Shown here: positions 18,626 through 27,497 of the stretch, piece after piece
Position numbering within the stretch: position 1 is the stretch's first letter
How the letters are laid out: each line of letters starts with the position of its first letter
Source: Prolixibacteraceae bacterium
Lineage (GTDB): Bacteria > Bacteroidota > Bacteroidia > Bacteroidales > Prolixibacteraceae
Assembly (NCBI GenBank): GCA_025210775.1
Contig: JAOARB010000023.1
Location: 1-64,000, forward strand
DNA: 64,000 bases
Direction of reading: 5' to 3'
Translations under genes and position numbers: made by a program
Notes under the pieces: model-generated
Told to the model about the DNA's origin: nothing
The model's database searches: none
What the model saw: the letters and a program-made list of their open reading frames with translations, nothing else

Positions 18626-18948
18626 CTATCTTCTTTTTGATTTTGTTGTTCTGTTTCTTTCGTTATTTGCAAGTTAATTAATTTTGATGGAATCCTAAAG
18701 AATATAAACCTTATGTAAATCTTATGTGAGTCATTTATAATTTGTATGACTTTAAAAATATTCTTTATGGGTAGTTTTTCCTAGAAGTATCGTTTATAGA
18801 GTGCTACTGAGAACTCCTATGATAATTATTGTCAGTGTTAACATATTGTAATATTCATTTTACATATATTTACGCTGATTACAAATAATTAAAGGTTAGA
18901 TATCTATCTGTTTAGTTGTAACACAAATTTGTTTACCAAAATATTAAT
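18626..18948. other. Divergent intergenic region
   Basis: It must hold promoters for both flanking secreted-protein genes. A CAAATTTG near 18924 is one base from TAnnTTTG, but there is no matching -33. No ORF or RNA fold is seen. Confidence 0.35.
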
Positions 18949-19725
18949 ATGAGAAAGTTTGTAATAGGATGTTTCATGATTATTTCAGCTATTTCTTGCT
19001 CTAAAGAGAAGTTATATTCTGATTTAGATCATTTGAAAGGAGAGGGTGTTATTCAAATTGGAACCAATAATGTAGATGGAGTAATTGGTGAGATCTTTTC
19101 AAAATATAGTTATGTCACAGCACCTAATGGGGGACGTGTCATTATTCTAGGTACCTCAGGAGTAACAGAAGAACAGATGCTCTATGCTAAGGATATACTA
19201 AAACAATATTTGACCATCAAAGGAGAGGTGTATGGAACAAAGAAGTATGTGGCTAATTCAATGGCGAACAAACGTTGTGCTATAGTTTTTTGGGATAGCG
19301 AACAACAGTATGAAGATAATATTAGTCGTGTCTCTATGATCGGATATAATGTTCAAGATCTCTATGCTACCGAATCTATAGGTTCTAGTAATAGAGATGC
19401 ATCTTATGAAGAGATTCTCCATTTGGTTCACAACTATGGTATAGCACCAACTGCTCCACTCTTTCAAGAGGCCCTTCAAAAAGCTAACGATGATGCGATG
19501 AATTCTGGTTTATGGAGCCCTTGGAGTAATGATTTACCTAAAGCTGATTTTGAAGATGAATATTTTGCGGCTTTAATGGATTGTTATCTTGGGTTATGGA
19601 AGCACCATAACAGTACTATGGATGGAGCTTATAAACCTTCTTCAAAGGAAGAGATGAAACAACAAGATCCTGTTGGATATAAACTTATTCGTGATATGTT
19701 TGGGGATATTGCCCCTGTAAGATAA
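18949..19725 (+). CDS. Lipoprotein, putative zincin-like protein
   Basis: A 258-residue lipoprotein with lipobox AISC at Cys17. I do not recognise a named family with certainty. The segment Y153-E-E-I-L-H158-L-V-H161 and the later E202-D-E-Y-F-A-A-L-M-D-C-Y-L are arranged like the zinc-binding helices of LF-type zincins (HExxH plus a distal E), but the first His is Glu here (EExxH). The sequence ends with QQDPVGYKLIRDMFG, a tail also seen in such proteins. Zinc binding and peptidase activity are therefore speculative. It is followed after 25 bases by a beta-barrel gene, probably in one operon. Confidence 0.65.
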   Translation: MRKFVIGCFMIISAISCSKEKLYSDLDHLKGEGVIQIGTNNVDGVIGEIFSKYSYVTAPNGGRVIILGTSGVTEEQMLYAKDILKQYLTIKGEVYGTKKYVANSMANKRCAIVFWDSEQQYEDNISRVSMIGYNVQDLYATESIGSSNRDASYEEILHLVHNYGIAPTAPLFQEALQKANDDAMNSGLWSPWSNDLPKADFEDEYFAALMDCYLGLWKHHNSTMDGAYKPSSKEEMKQQDPVGYKLIRDMFGDIAPVR

Positions 19726-19750
19726 GGCGTGAATCAAAAAAAGAAACCAA

Positions 19751-20440
19751 ATGTATAAGATATTATTACTATTAGTACTTCTCCCAGCAACTCTATTTGC
19801 ACAAGAAACGAAAAGAAAAAACACATTCTTTTTAAGTACTTCACAAGGAATTACCTTTTTACGAAAAGAATCATTTTCCAATACCACATTAAAAACATTC
19901 AATACAGGTATAGGTTATGCCTATAAGTTTGAAGGGGGCTACTCTATTCTCTCTAAATCAGGAAAAAGTTTCTCTGATATTGCCATTGGGATTAATTCCT
20001 GTAGCAATCGTGTGGATATTGTTGATTCTCGAATAATAGCTGAAGGAAAACCTGTCGAGCCTTCTACGGATAGGTTTAATTTATTAGAATTCAAATACAG
20101 CTATTCGTGCTATGTTAGAACAATTAAAAAATTTCCGACTTTTTTTTCTGTTGGGGTACAATTTTCGTATATACTAAACCAACGTACCTCGGTTAATTAT
20201 TTTGATGGGCAGAGCGTGGTAACTAAGAAAGGTTCTAATATTTCTAATAATTATGCTATAACAACATCGCCAACGTTATTGTTTTCTTATGGGGTAGATC
20301 TAGAAAACCATTTATTTCGTTTTGTAAAAAAATCTCGATTAAGTTTAGATTTTACATACGATATGCATGCTTTGGGTTTGATGTCTTCTCCTGCAAATCA
20401 ATATTCAGGTATTTATTTGACTTATCAAGTTCATTTCTAA
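19751..20440 (+). CDS. Outer-membrane beta-barrel-like protein
   Basis: A 229-residue protein with a signal peptide ending ATLFAQ. The mature part alternates polar and aromatic residues in strand-sized blocks (FNTGIGYAYKFEGGYSIL, FPTFFSVGVQFSYIL, SGIYLTYQVHF) and ends in phenylalanine. That is the usual C-terminal signature for BAM-inserted barrels. No specific family is recognised. It is probably cotranscribed with the lipoprotein at 18949 and ends at a strong terminator. Confidence 0.72.
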   Translation: MYKILLLLVLLPATLFAQETKRKNTFFLSTSQGITFLRKESFSNTTLKTFNTGIGYAYKFEGGYSILSKSGKSFSDIAIGINSCSNRVDIVDSRIIAEGKPVEPSTDRFNLLEFKYSYSCYVRTIKKFPTFFSVGVQFSYILNQRTSVNYFDGQSVVTKKGSNISNNYAITTSPTLLFSYGVDLENHLFRFVKKSRLSLDFTYDMHALGLMSSPANQYSGIYLTYQVHF

Positions 20441-20542
20441 CATCGACATAAAAGTGTAATATTCGTTATCATAATGTACTGATAGGTTGAAAATCAGATT
20501 CAGTCTGATTCACTACATTACACTCAAACCAGATGAATTGAT

Positions 20543-20586
20543 CTAAACCGAAGTGGCATTTTAACCTACTTCGGTTTAGTTTTTTT
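20543..20586 (+). terminator. Intrinsic terminator after the barrel gene
   Basis: A 12-bp perfect stem (20543-20554 with 20568-20579) is followed by a long T-run. Confidence 0.85.
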
Positions 20587-21303
20587 AATTGAAATATTAA
20601 TGAATAATAGATCACAAGTTGTATCGATCTTTTCTTTTAATATTTCAAAATTTAAATCAGATAGAGTCTAATTTTCATTTTCTGTTTATATTTTTTATGA
20701 AACAGTGCACACGATGAGTATTTGTGTCGATTTCAATAGGTCAAATAGGGGGTTTGTCCATGGTTTGTCCATGGTTCCTCCATGGTTTGTCCATCGATTT
20801 AGGGGTTTTCGATGGAGGAACCATGGACAAACCATGAAGGAACCATGGAGAAAGGATCTATTTGCTCCCTATTTATTTATGTTGAAATAGGCAGAGCAGG
20901 ATTAGAGAAAACGGAAATTTCGATGAGTGAGAATGTTGGTTTTTCTTGTTTGCAAGAGGTAAAAGTGAACAAAGAAATTGGATATCAATTCTGTCAGAGA
21001 GGTGAAATTTAGATGTAAATTATCTCTGTATAGAAGATAGGGTAAGAAATAGCATTTTCTTTGGGGCTTTTATTAGATCGATAAAAAGAAATCAAACAAT
21101 TTTACGAAATCAAGGGTTTGATAGAAGAAATAAGGTTAACGAGATTAGAGTTGTAGAAGAGTTCTTTTAGTCTTATTATAGATGAAAATCAGAGATGTAT
21201 TACAGTGAAAAAGCGCATTAAGTGTAATATTTAGTTAAAATTATTATTTTTGTCTCAACTAAGGAGAGTTCGATTTCTTTTAAAATATTTGTATTCAGGA
21301 AGT
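20587..21303. other. Long non-coding stretch before udk
   Basis: Apart from the inverted repeat array at 20751-20855, I see no gene here. Short frames at 20705-20890 and 20812-21012 run through the repeats, have no start signals and look like chance. The stretch from 20880 to 21303 is purine-rich and contains no recognisable RNA. Confidence 0.45.
20751..20855. repeat. Inverted array of alternating 11-bp repeats
   Basis: The left arm holds three tandem 11-mers: CATGGTTTGTC (20759), CATGGTTCCTC (20770) and CATGGTTTGTC (20781), preceded by a partial unit. The right arm holds reverse complements of the same units: GAGGAACCATG (20815), GACAAACCATG (20826) and AAGGAACCATG (20837). A CATCGA/TCGATG pair (20792-20797 with 20809-20814) closes an 11-base loop. 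The two unit types alternate out of register between the arms, so full-length pairing leaves mismatches in every unit, whereas a one-unit shift pairs two units perfectly. Confidence 0.85.
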
Positions 21304-21912
21304 ATGATAGTAATAGGAATAGCCGGAGGTACTGGATCTGGGAAAAGTACGGTAGTGAGACGTATTATTGAAAATTTGTCCAATGCCGAAGTGAGTGTCT
21401 TGGCCCAAGACTCGTACTATAAAGACAATAGTGATATGGCATTAGAGGAACGTCAAAAGATCAATTTTGATCATCCCGATGCTATTGAATGGGATCTGTT
21501 GATTCAACATATCGAGGATCTTAGGGCAGGAAAAGTGATTCAACAACCAATCTATTCTTATTTGACTTGTACACGTTCAAAAGAGACCATTCCTGTTAGA
21601 CCACAGAAGGTGGTAATTGTGGAAGGTATTTTATGTCTTGGACAGCCGAAATTAAGAGATGTGATGGATATTAAGGTGTTTGTGGATTGTGAGTCGGATA
21701 TTCGTTTGTCTCGAGTAATTAAAAGAGATATTATTGAGCGTGGTCGTAATGTGGAGCAGGTGCTTGAACGTTATGAAAAAACGGTAAGACCTAGTCATAT
21801 TCAATTTATTGAACCGACAAAGAGGTATGCCGACATTATTGTTCCTGAAGGGGGACAAAACCATGTTGCGATTGATATCTTAACACAGTTTATCCAGAAA
21901 AATTTAGCTTAG
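21304..21912 (+). CDS. udk: Uridine kinase
   Basis: A 202-residue cytosolic kinase of pyrimidine salvage that phosphorylates uridine and cytidine to the monophosphates. The ATG at 21304 places the P-loop GGTGSGKST at residues 8-16, as in the family; the in-frame TTG at 21250 would add an atypical extension. Further signatures are LAQDSYYKD, FDHPDAIEWDLL, PIYSYLTCTR, VIVEGILCL and KRDIIERGRNVEQVLERY. It is monocistronic, and its 3' end faces the BtuG-like gene. Confidence 0.93.
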   Translation: MIVIGIAGGTGSGKSTVVRRIIENLSNAEVSVLAQDSYYKDNSDMALEERQKINFDHPDAIEWDLLIQHIEDLRAGKVIQQPIYSYLTCTRSKETIPVRPQKVVIVEGILCLGQPKLRDVMDIKVFVDCESDIRLSRVIKRDIIERGRNVEQVLERYEKTVRPSHIQFIEPTKRYADIIVPEGGQNHVAIDILTQFIQKNLA

Positions 21913-21929
21913 GTACATAATACCTTGAT

Positions 21930-21963
21930 ACATCGGGTTCCTTTCTTTAAGGAACACCGATGT
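21930..21963. terminator. Hairpin between convergent udk and btuG-like genes
   Basis: ACATCGG-TTCCTT pairs with AAGGAA-CCGATGT across a five-base loop, with a small internal loop (21930-21943 with 21949-21963). T-runs are poor, so it may act as a weak terminator for both sides. Confidence 0.5.
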
Positions 21964-21972
21964 AACTATTTC

Positions 21973-23094
21973 TTAGTTATAGAAGAATAGGAAAGAACTT
22001 GGATTTACACCAACTTTGAATTCATCTTTCTTTTGTAGATCTGCTCCATAGCGATATACCATTCCTGGCTGAGAGTAATCTACTGCATCTCCTACATAAA
22101 TATCTCCATTTTTAGGATCTATTCCTAGTGCATAGAATACTTGTCCTGCTTTTGCTTCAATAATCTTTTCAGGTTCACTATCTGTAATTTTCATACGATA
22201 GATATCTTTATTGATAAAATAGATAGTATCACCACTACGATTGATCACAAGATTCTTTTTGGTAGCAAATCCTTCAACCTTAGGGAAGGTATAAACCAAT
22301 TCATCTTTATGTGTTTGTGTGTTGATACGGTGGATCGATCCATCTGAATATTTAAATGGAGATCCATTATAACTACCATCACATAGCACCCAAAGCATTT
22401 TGTTTTTATCTAAAGCCATTGATTGTGGTTGAACACCAACAGTAATCTTTTCTTTTAAAGTGTTTGTCTTAGGATCAACAACCAATACTGTTTCATCGTA
22501 GCTCCAAGCTGCAACAAATAGCTCATCATTTACAGCAATAACTCTTTCTGAGGTGTGTTGTTTAACTCTAGTCTCCTCTGGATTACTTACGTCAATTTGA
22601 CTTAAGATCTTACCCTCATCAAATTCCTTTTGGACCAAGTCAACAATGGTAATCTTTGATTCAGCAAGGCTTGTAACATAAGCACGATGATCAGGAGTGG
22701 TAACCATATAACGAGGAGAAGTCAATTCCTTTACTTCACCCAGATAGCGATTGGTGTTTCCATCAATGGTTATAATTTTGTTGTCTCCATTGATGATGAT
22801 ATGGATAAGTGATCCTTCTAAAGTCATCGATTGAGGGGTGTTCCCTAGGATTAGACCATCGCTTCCGACATCTTTATTGGCATTTTTAAAAACATCGTTT
22901 GTAACTTCATTTGATGATGGCTCATAAAATGAAAGAGATGAAGTGGTTGGTTTTCCAAAGCTTCCTTCAGATAATACATAGACACCTTCTTCTTTGATGT
23001 CTGGTGTTCCTGGATTGATAGTGTCGTTGTCAGAACATCCAACAAAAGCAAATAGAAGGAGTAGTAGAATACTCCAGTGTAATTGTTTTTTCAT
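21973..23094 (-). CDS. BtuG-like surface lipoprotein (DUF5074 beta-propeller)
   Basis: A 373-residue lipoprotein with the lipobox FVGC at Cys20, counted from the ATG at 23094 (an alternative ATG at 23121 overlaps the upstream stop). The body is a YncE-like beta-propeller: GVYVLSEGSFGKPTTSSLSF, LTSPRYMVTTPDHRAYVT, ITVGVQPQSMALDKNKMLWV and ALGIDPKNGDIYVGDA. The opening LSEGSFG and the position directly after a TonB receptor match Bacteroides BtuG, which captures cobalamin at the surface and hands it to BtuB. Ligand identity is an inference from family and context. Confidence 0.82.
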   Translation of the reverse strand: MKKQLHWSILLLLLFAFVGCSDNDTINPGTPDIKEEGVYVLSEGSFGKPTTSSLSFYEPSSNEVTNDVFKNANKDVGSDGLILGNTPQSMTLEGSLIHIIINGDNKIITIDGNTNRYLGEVKELTSPRYMVTTPDHRAYVTSLAESKITIVDLVQKEFDEGKILSQIDVSNPEETRVKQHTSERVIAVNDELFVAAWSYDETVLVVDPKTNTLKEKITVGVQPQSMALDKNKMLWVLCDGSYNGSPFKYSDGSIHRINTQTHKDELVYTFPKVEGFATKKNLVINRSGDTIYFINKDIYRMKITDSEPEKIIEAKAGQVFYALGIDPKNGDIYVGDAVDYSQPGMVYRYGADLQKKDEFKVGVNPSSFLFFYN

Positions 23095-23110
23095 ATCATT
23101 TATTGTTTGT

Positions 23111-25129
23111 CTAGAATTCATAATCTATAGAGATTTGAAAATTGATTCCTGGCATAGGTTGTGCAACCAAACTCTCGTAGGTCGTATTGGTTACATTCAT
23201 AATAGATAGGGTGTAGGTCAGTTTATTTTGTCTTTTTATCTTATGATGGTATTTCAGGTCTACGTTGCCATAATGATATCCATCGATGGTGCCATAAGCA
23301 TTGGAAGTATCATTACTTGAGGTGGAAAACTGTTTGCTGTTGACAATCCATGTGCACAATAGATCCCATCGTTTGTAACTCCCTTGAAGGGTAGTAGAAA
23401 GGATATGTTGTGGAGTATAAGGCAGCTGCTTATTATATGATTTGTCATTCGGAGATTTCGGCTTGGTCTTATTAATGGTTCTTGCGTAGTTGTAATTTAT
23501 CAAAGAAGAGAGAGAGGCTTTGGGGTTTATGGTCCATAAGATTTGATTACTTAATTCGACACCATAAGCTAGTACTCTTTCTCTATTCGTTGGTTCCCAA
23601 AAACCAAATTCGGATGGTTTCCATTCAATCCAGTTATCGATATTGGAATAGTAGAGTGTTGCCAAATTATGAATGTCTAGCTTTCGTGTTGATATCTCAT
23701 TGTCGAAAGCGAGAGAGTAGGCCCATCCTTTCTCTTCCTTTAAGTCTGGATTGCCTCCTGGTACTGAGTACTGATCTTTTAGTGTTGGGAAACGATAGTT
23801 CCTATTTATCTGTGTTGAGATGGTAAGCTTTTTATCGTCCATTAATTCAAAAGAGGCTCCCAAACAAGGTATTATTCCACTATATCTATCCTCATTCCAT
23901 TGGCTTTGTAATGAGAAAGAACTTGATATCCAATCATTGAAATTGTAGGAGATATTTCCAAAGGCTATCTTTTGTTGTCTTGTCTTTTCAACAACGATAC
24001 TGTTGGTTCGATTGTTGGAATTGATATGCAAAAGATTGTATTGCATATTAAAACGAAGTGAAAGGTTAGGATCTAATTGTCTATATACAGAGATCTTGTT
24101 GTAGCTATTGGTGCCTTTGCTTAAATCATCGTAAAAAGTGTATTGGGTTTGATTGTCTCTATTCCAATAGTGACTTTTTTCGTAATTGATGGCACTAGAT
24201 AGTTGTAGATTCCATTCGTTTAGTAGTGTGCGTAGCACCAAACTACCTCTATGGGAGATGGTCTTAGATCGATTCTCTTTGTTGTTCTCTATATTGTTTC
24301 CTGAATCGGTAGCAAGGGTAGGAATAGAGCGGTTGTTGTATTGGCCCCAATAGTGAAAGCTCAATTTGGTGTTGGGACTAAGGCGGTAAAAAAGTTCTTG
24401 AACGACTCCATAGGTTTCCCAATCCCCCATATGATTCGTCTCTGTGGGATTGACCCATGCTGTTTTATCTTCGTTGGGAACGACTTTATATTTATTTACA
24501 AACGTAAAATCATTTTTTGAAGAGGAGTAGTAAGCTTTACTTGTTGCTGAAAATTTGTTGCTTATGGCATATTTGAGATTTGCAGATGCTTTATATGTGT
24601 GGAAACTACCTATTGAAGAGTTGAATTTTCCTTTTAGACTATCCCCGTAGTAGGGAAAGGTGTTTAGTGTTACTGCTCCTCCAATATTACTAGAAGAGAT
24701 GCCTGTGGCACTACCACCATAGAATATTGAAGCCTGATCGATTACTTCGGTTGGGATCAAAGAAAAGTCTGTTGTGCCATACATAGAGGAAGCCAGAGGA
24801 ATCCCATTCCATGTTACCTCGGTGTGACTTTTGCCTGTTCCTCTAATAGATAAGTACATGGCACCTCCACGACCTTGTTGTTGTGAATAGATGGAATTTT
24901 TACGAAGTACAATCTCCCCAATATTGTTAACGCTACTATTGGCTATTTCTGTCGTAGATATCTTTGAAATGTTTTTTCCTGAAAGATAAGGTGATTTCGC
25001 TTTTTGTCGTACAGTGACAGATTCCAATTTAATGGTATCGTTGGTAAGATTTTGATAATTAGATGCTTTAGCATCTATCCATGCCGTAAGCATGGTGATA
25101 ATAATAAGGAAAACTTTAGAATAATTCAC
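23111..25129 (-). CDS. TonB-dependent receptor, BtuB-type, paired with BtuG-like lipoprotein
   Basis: There are 672 residues from the GTG at 25129. The longer frame begins with TTG at 25150, but GTG gives a compact signal peptide (VNYSKVFLIIITMLTAWIDA) and a leader of normal length below the -7 element. The plug contains VTVRQKAKSPYLSG, SIYSQQQGRGGAMYLSIRGT, EVTWNGIPLASSMYG and IFYGGSATGISSSNIGGAVT; the barrel ends in ISIDYEF. Adjacent to the BtuG-like gene with 16 bases between, it should form a lipoprotein-lidded import complex, most likely for corrinoids. No cobalamin riboswitch is found upstream. Confidence 0.82.
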   Translation of the reverse strand: MNYSKVFLIIITMLTAWIDAKASNYQNLTNDTIKLESVTVRQKAKSPYLSGKNISKISTTEIANSSVNNIGEIVLRKNSIYSQQQGRGGAMYLSIRGTGKSHTEVTWNGIPLASSMYGTTDFSLIPTEVIDQASIFYGGSATGISSSNIGGAVTLNTFPYYGDSLKGKFNSSIGSFHTYKASANLKYAISNKFSATSKAYYSSSKNDFTFVNKYKVVPNEDKTAWVNPTETNHMGDWETYGVVQELFYRLSPNTKLSFHYWGQYNNRSIPTLATDSGNNIENNKENRSKTISHRGSLVLRTLLNEWNLQLSSAINYEKSHYWNRDNQTQYTFYDDLSKGTNSYNKISVYRQLDPNLSLRFNMQYNLLHINSNNRTNSIVVEKTRQQKIAFGNISYNFNDWISSSFSLQSQWNEDRYSGIIPCLGASFELMDDKKLTISTQINRNYRFPTLKDQYSVPGGNPDLKEEKGWAYSLAFDNEISTRKLDIHNLATLYYSNIDNWIEWKPSEFGFWEPTNRERVLAYGVELSNQILWTINPKASLSSLINYNYARTINKTKPKSPNDKSYNKQLPYTPQHILSTTLQGSYKRWDLLCTWIVNSKQFSTSSNDTSNAYGTIDGYHYGNVDLKYHHKIKRQNKLTYTLSIMNVTNTTYESLVAQPMPGINFQISIDYEF

Positions 25130-25158
25130 TTTATTATGTTGTCTTGACAATTATTGTT

Positions 25159-25166
25159 CAAAGTTA
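25159..25166 (-). promoter_or_regulatory. Predicted -7 element of the btuB-btuG-like operon
   Basis: The minus strand reads TAACTTTG, an exact TAnnTTTG. A convincing -33 TTTG is missing. Transcription would start near 25152, giving a leader of about 23 bases to the GTG start. Confidence 0.4.
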
Positions 25167-25249
25167 AGAAAAAGAGGGAAAAGAAGGTTGAGAATAAACC
25201 ATATTGTTTTATTCCCTATCTTTCTTTCCCCTCTTTCTTTAGAAGAGAA

Positions 25250-26062
25250 TTATGCTAGGATATATTTGTTTACCACCTCAGCTATTCCATGATCGTTATT
25301 GGATGCTACAATCACATCTGCTTTGTCTCTTAGTGCAGGATCTACATTATCTACCCATACACCTAGTCCAGCATATTCAACCATACTAAGATCGTTGCCA
25401 GCATTTCCGACAGCGATGATCTCTTCTTGTTGGATATCTAGGCGTTGTGCTAGGCGAGTAATACTTGCAGCTTTGTCAATACCTTGCGGTGTAACTTCTA
25501 GGAAGAAAGGCTTCGAGATGGATACACTCTTGTCTTTTTTCTCTTCTTTTAGTTTTTGAGCAACCTCTTTAAGATAAGATGGCTCTTCAAGCATGATACA
25601 TTTAACCATCGATGTTTGAACGGCTTCCTTGAAACAAGGAACGATACGGTGAGGCATTTGTGTTAGGCCTACCTCTACATCAATATATTCTGTTGTGCGT
25701 TCGCTGACAATACTACCATCAACATAAGTGATGATGTCTACCTTATGTTCTTTACTGAAGTTATGAAGATCGTGTACCTCCTCTTTTGTTAGAGTTTGTT
25801 CAAAAAGCGTCTCTCCTGATCCCATATCGGTGATGATTGCTCCATTGTAGCTGATAAGGAATGAGCCATATTTCTTAAGATCTAATTCTTCGGCATAGCG
25901 CAACATCGCAGGTGTTGGACGTCCTGATGCCAAGACAACATAGATTCCTTTTTCTTGTGCTTCGGTTAAAGCTTGTTTGTTTTCGTCTGATATTCTGTGA
26001 TCGTCGGTTAGAAGTGTATCATCCAAATCTAATACCAACATCTTATATTTTTGATTTGTCAT
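25250..26062 (-). CDS. HAD-family phosphatase, Cof/YidA type
   Basis: A 270-residue cytosolic HAD hydrolase. Motif I is D12-L-D14-D-T (LDLDDTLL), motif II is LASGRP, and a C2-type cap occupies about 85-195, which defines the Cof-like group acting on small phosphorylated sugars and cofactors. Motif IV reads VGNAGNDLSM, where most relatives have GDxxND, so the first metal-site Asp is Asn while the second is kept. The substrate is unknown. It lies upstream of the btuB-like gene on the same strand, but that gene seems to have its own promoter. Confidence 0.87.
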   Translation of the reverse strand: MTNQKYKMLVLDLDDTLLTDDHRISDENKQALTEAQEKGIYVVLASGRPTPAMLRYAEELDLKKYGSFLISYNGAIITDMGSGETLFEQTLTKEEVHDLHNFSKEHKVDIITYVDGSIVSERTTEYIDVEVGLTQMPHRIVPCFKEAVQTSMVKCIMLEEPSYLKEVAQKLKEEKKDKSVSISKPFFLEVTPQGIDKAASITRLAQRLDIQQEEIIAVGNAGNDLSMVEYAGLGVWVDNVDPALRDKADVIVASNNDHGIAEVVNKYILA

Positions 26063-26640
26063 CTTTTTTGTTTTTGCAATTCAACTTTTAGGATGACAAA
26101 GAAACGACTTTTTTTCTATTTATATGTTTTGTAATTATTACTTTTCTTTGATGTCTTTATTTCAAACGTTTGTGTTTGGTGTTGCTGGTGTTAAAGAATT
26201 GAAAATGATGTGTTTGAAAGTTTTTATTTCTTGGTTATAGTAACTTTTATCTCCTTTTAATCATGAAATGTGTAGTTTTGGTTATGAAGGCAATAAATGA
26301 AAAAGAAGCAATCGTTTATTTGTCTTTGACTTTCTTTAGAATTCTCTTTTTTGCTTCTTCTATTATTGAGTGATGCGTGTTCTAAAAGATAGAATAACGT
26401 AAGGTCGTATTCATGAACAATATCTCTTTTTGTTTTTTAATGCTTATTGGATTAGTTACCTCGGTAAGCCGTTCGAGACTAAAAGAGAAATTTTAATTTG
26501 TCTACCTGTTAAAAGAGTCTTTAATTGCATTGGAATGCAGCGGGTTGTGTAGTCGATTGCTTATTTGGACAAAACATTTTGTTTTATTCTTTGTATTGTT
26601 ACTATAAAATGATAATTTTTGTACTCTAAAAATTAAACGA
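26063..26640. other. Long intergenic region between HAD gene and map
   Basis: No ORF is supported in 578 bases. Two features stand out: an AAAGAAGCAA/TTGCTTCTT inverted repeat (26302-26311 with 26351-26359), and a promoter-like TTTG (26590-26593), 19 bases, TAATTTTTG (26613-26621) that would serve map. The segment 26460-26560 (CTCGGTAAGCCGTTCGAG) is less AT-rich than its surroundings and might fold, but I cannot assign an RNA. Confidence 0.4.
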
Positions 26641-27417
26641 ATGAGTATAGTAATAAAGACTCCAGAACAGATCGATGGAATTCGTAAAAGTTCTAAGTTA
26701 GCAGGTCAAGTCCTTGAATATATTGCTCCTTTTGTAAAAGAGGGGGTAGATACGGAATATCTAGACGATTTGATGCGTAAGTACATGGAGGATCATGGTG
26801 CTATTCCAGCGACCCTTAATTATAATGGTTATCCAAAATCATCATGTATATCACTTAATGAGGTGGTTTGTCATGGTATCCCTTCGAAAGAGACTGTATT
26901 GAAAAATGGCGATATCTTAAATATCGATGTGACATGTATCTTAGATGGTTATTTTGGAGATACTAGTCGTATGTTTACTGTTGGTGAGGTTTCAGAAGAA
27001 GCACAAGATTTAATTGATGATACATTACATGCATTGAATCTTGGTATTCAACAAGTACGTCCTGGTAACTATTTGGGAAATATTGGATTTGCCATTACTC
27101 GTTTTGCTCGTACTCGTAATTACGGTGTCGTATATGAATTTTGTGGCCACGGTGTGGGAATAGAATTTCATGAAGATCCTCAAGTGGATCATACAGCTCG
27201 TAAGAATTCAGGACCTAGGTTGCGTCCAGGAATGACTTTCACTATTGAACCAATGCTTAACCTTGGTCGTCCAAAAGTAGTGATCGATGAGGAAGATGGA
27301 TGGACTGCAACAACGATTGATGGTAAATTGTCTGCACAGTTTGAACACACATTACTGGTTACAGAGACTGGTTGTGAAGTGTTGACTGATGTTAGAGGTG
27401 ATTATCCAATCTCTTAA
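26641..27417 (+). CDS. map: Methionine aminopeptidase, type I
   Basis: A 258-residue cytosolic metalloprotease that removes the initiator methionine from nascent proteins. The dinuclear metal ligands are all present: D96, D107, H170, E203 and E235, along with the substrate-binding H78 (EVVCHGIP). Further signatures are NIDVTCILDGYFGDTSR, FCGHGVGIEFHEDP, MTFTIEPM and SAQFEHTLLV. It is monocistronic with an upstream promoter-like TTTG-N19-TAATTTTTG and a strong shared terminator downstream. Confidence 0.95.
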   Translation: MSIVIKTPEQIDGIRKSSKLAGQVLEYIAPFVKEGVDTEYLDDLMRKYMEDHGAIPATLNYNGYPKSSCISLNEVVCHGIPSKETVLKNGDILNIDVTCILDGYFGDTSRMFTVGEVSEEAQDLIDDTLHALNLGIQQVRPGNYLGNIGFAITRFARTRNYGVVYEFCGHGVGIEFHEDPQVDHTARKNSGPRLRPGMTFTIEPMLNLGRPKVVIDEEDGWTATTIDGKLSAQFEHTLLVTETGCEVLTDVRGDYPIS

Positions 27418-27439
27418 TAGAGACATCATTTAAACGTAT

Positions 27440-27481
27440 AAAAATAAGGCTGTCTTTACGTAAGACAGCCTTATCTTTTTT
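27440..27481. terminator. Bidirectional terminator between map and the PLP decarboxylase
   Basis: A 13-bp perfect stem (27444-27456 with 27462-27474) is flanked by an A-run on the left and a T-run on the right. It serves both convergent genes. Confidence 0.85.
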
Positions 27482-27497
27482 AATCTTTCTTGTCGTT

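Noticed and set aside
20751..20855. CRISPR-like array
   Set aside because: Units are 11 bp with no unique spacers and there is an inverted half; no cas genes are present.
20705..21012. Short plus-strand frames encoding about 60 residues across the 11-bp repeat array
   Set aside because: They read through the repeats in two frames, lack start signals and resemble no protein family; the repeats themselves explain the open frames.
25130..25249. Cobalamin riboswitch before the btuB-like gene
   Set aside because: The gap is about 100 bases and shows no B12-box-like conserved segment.
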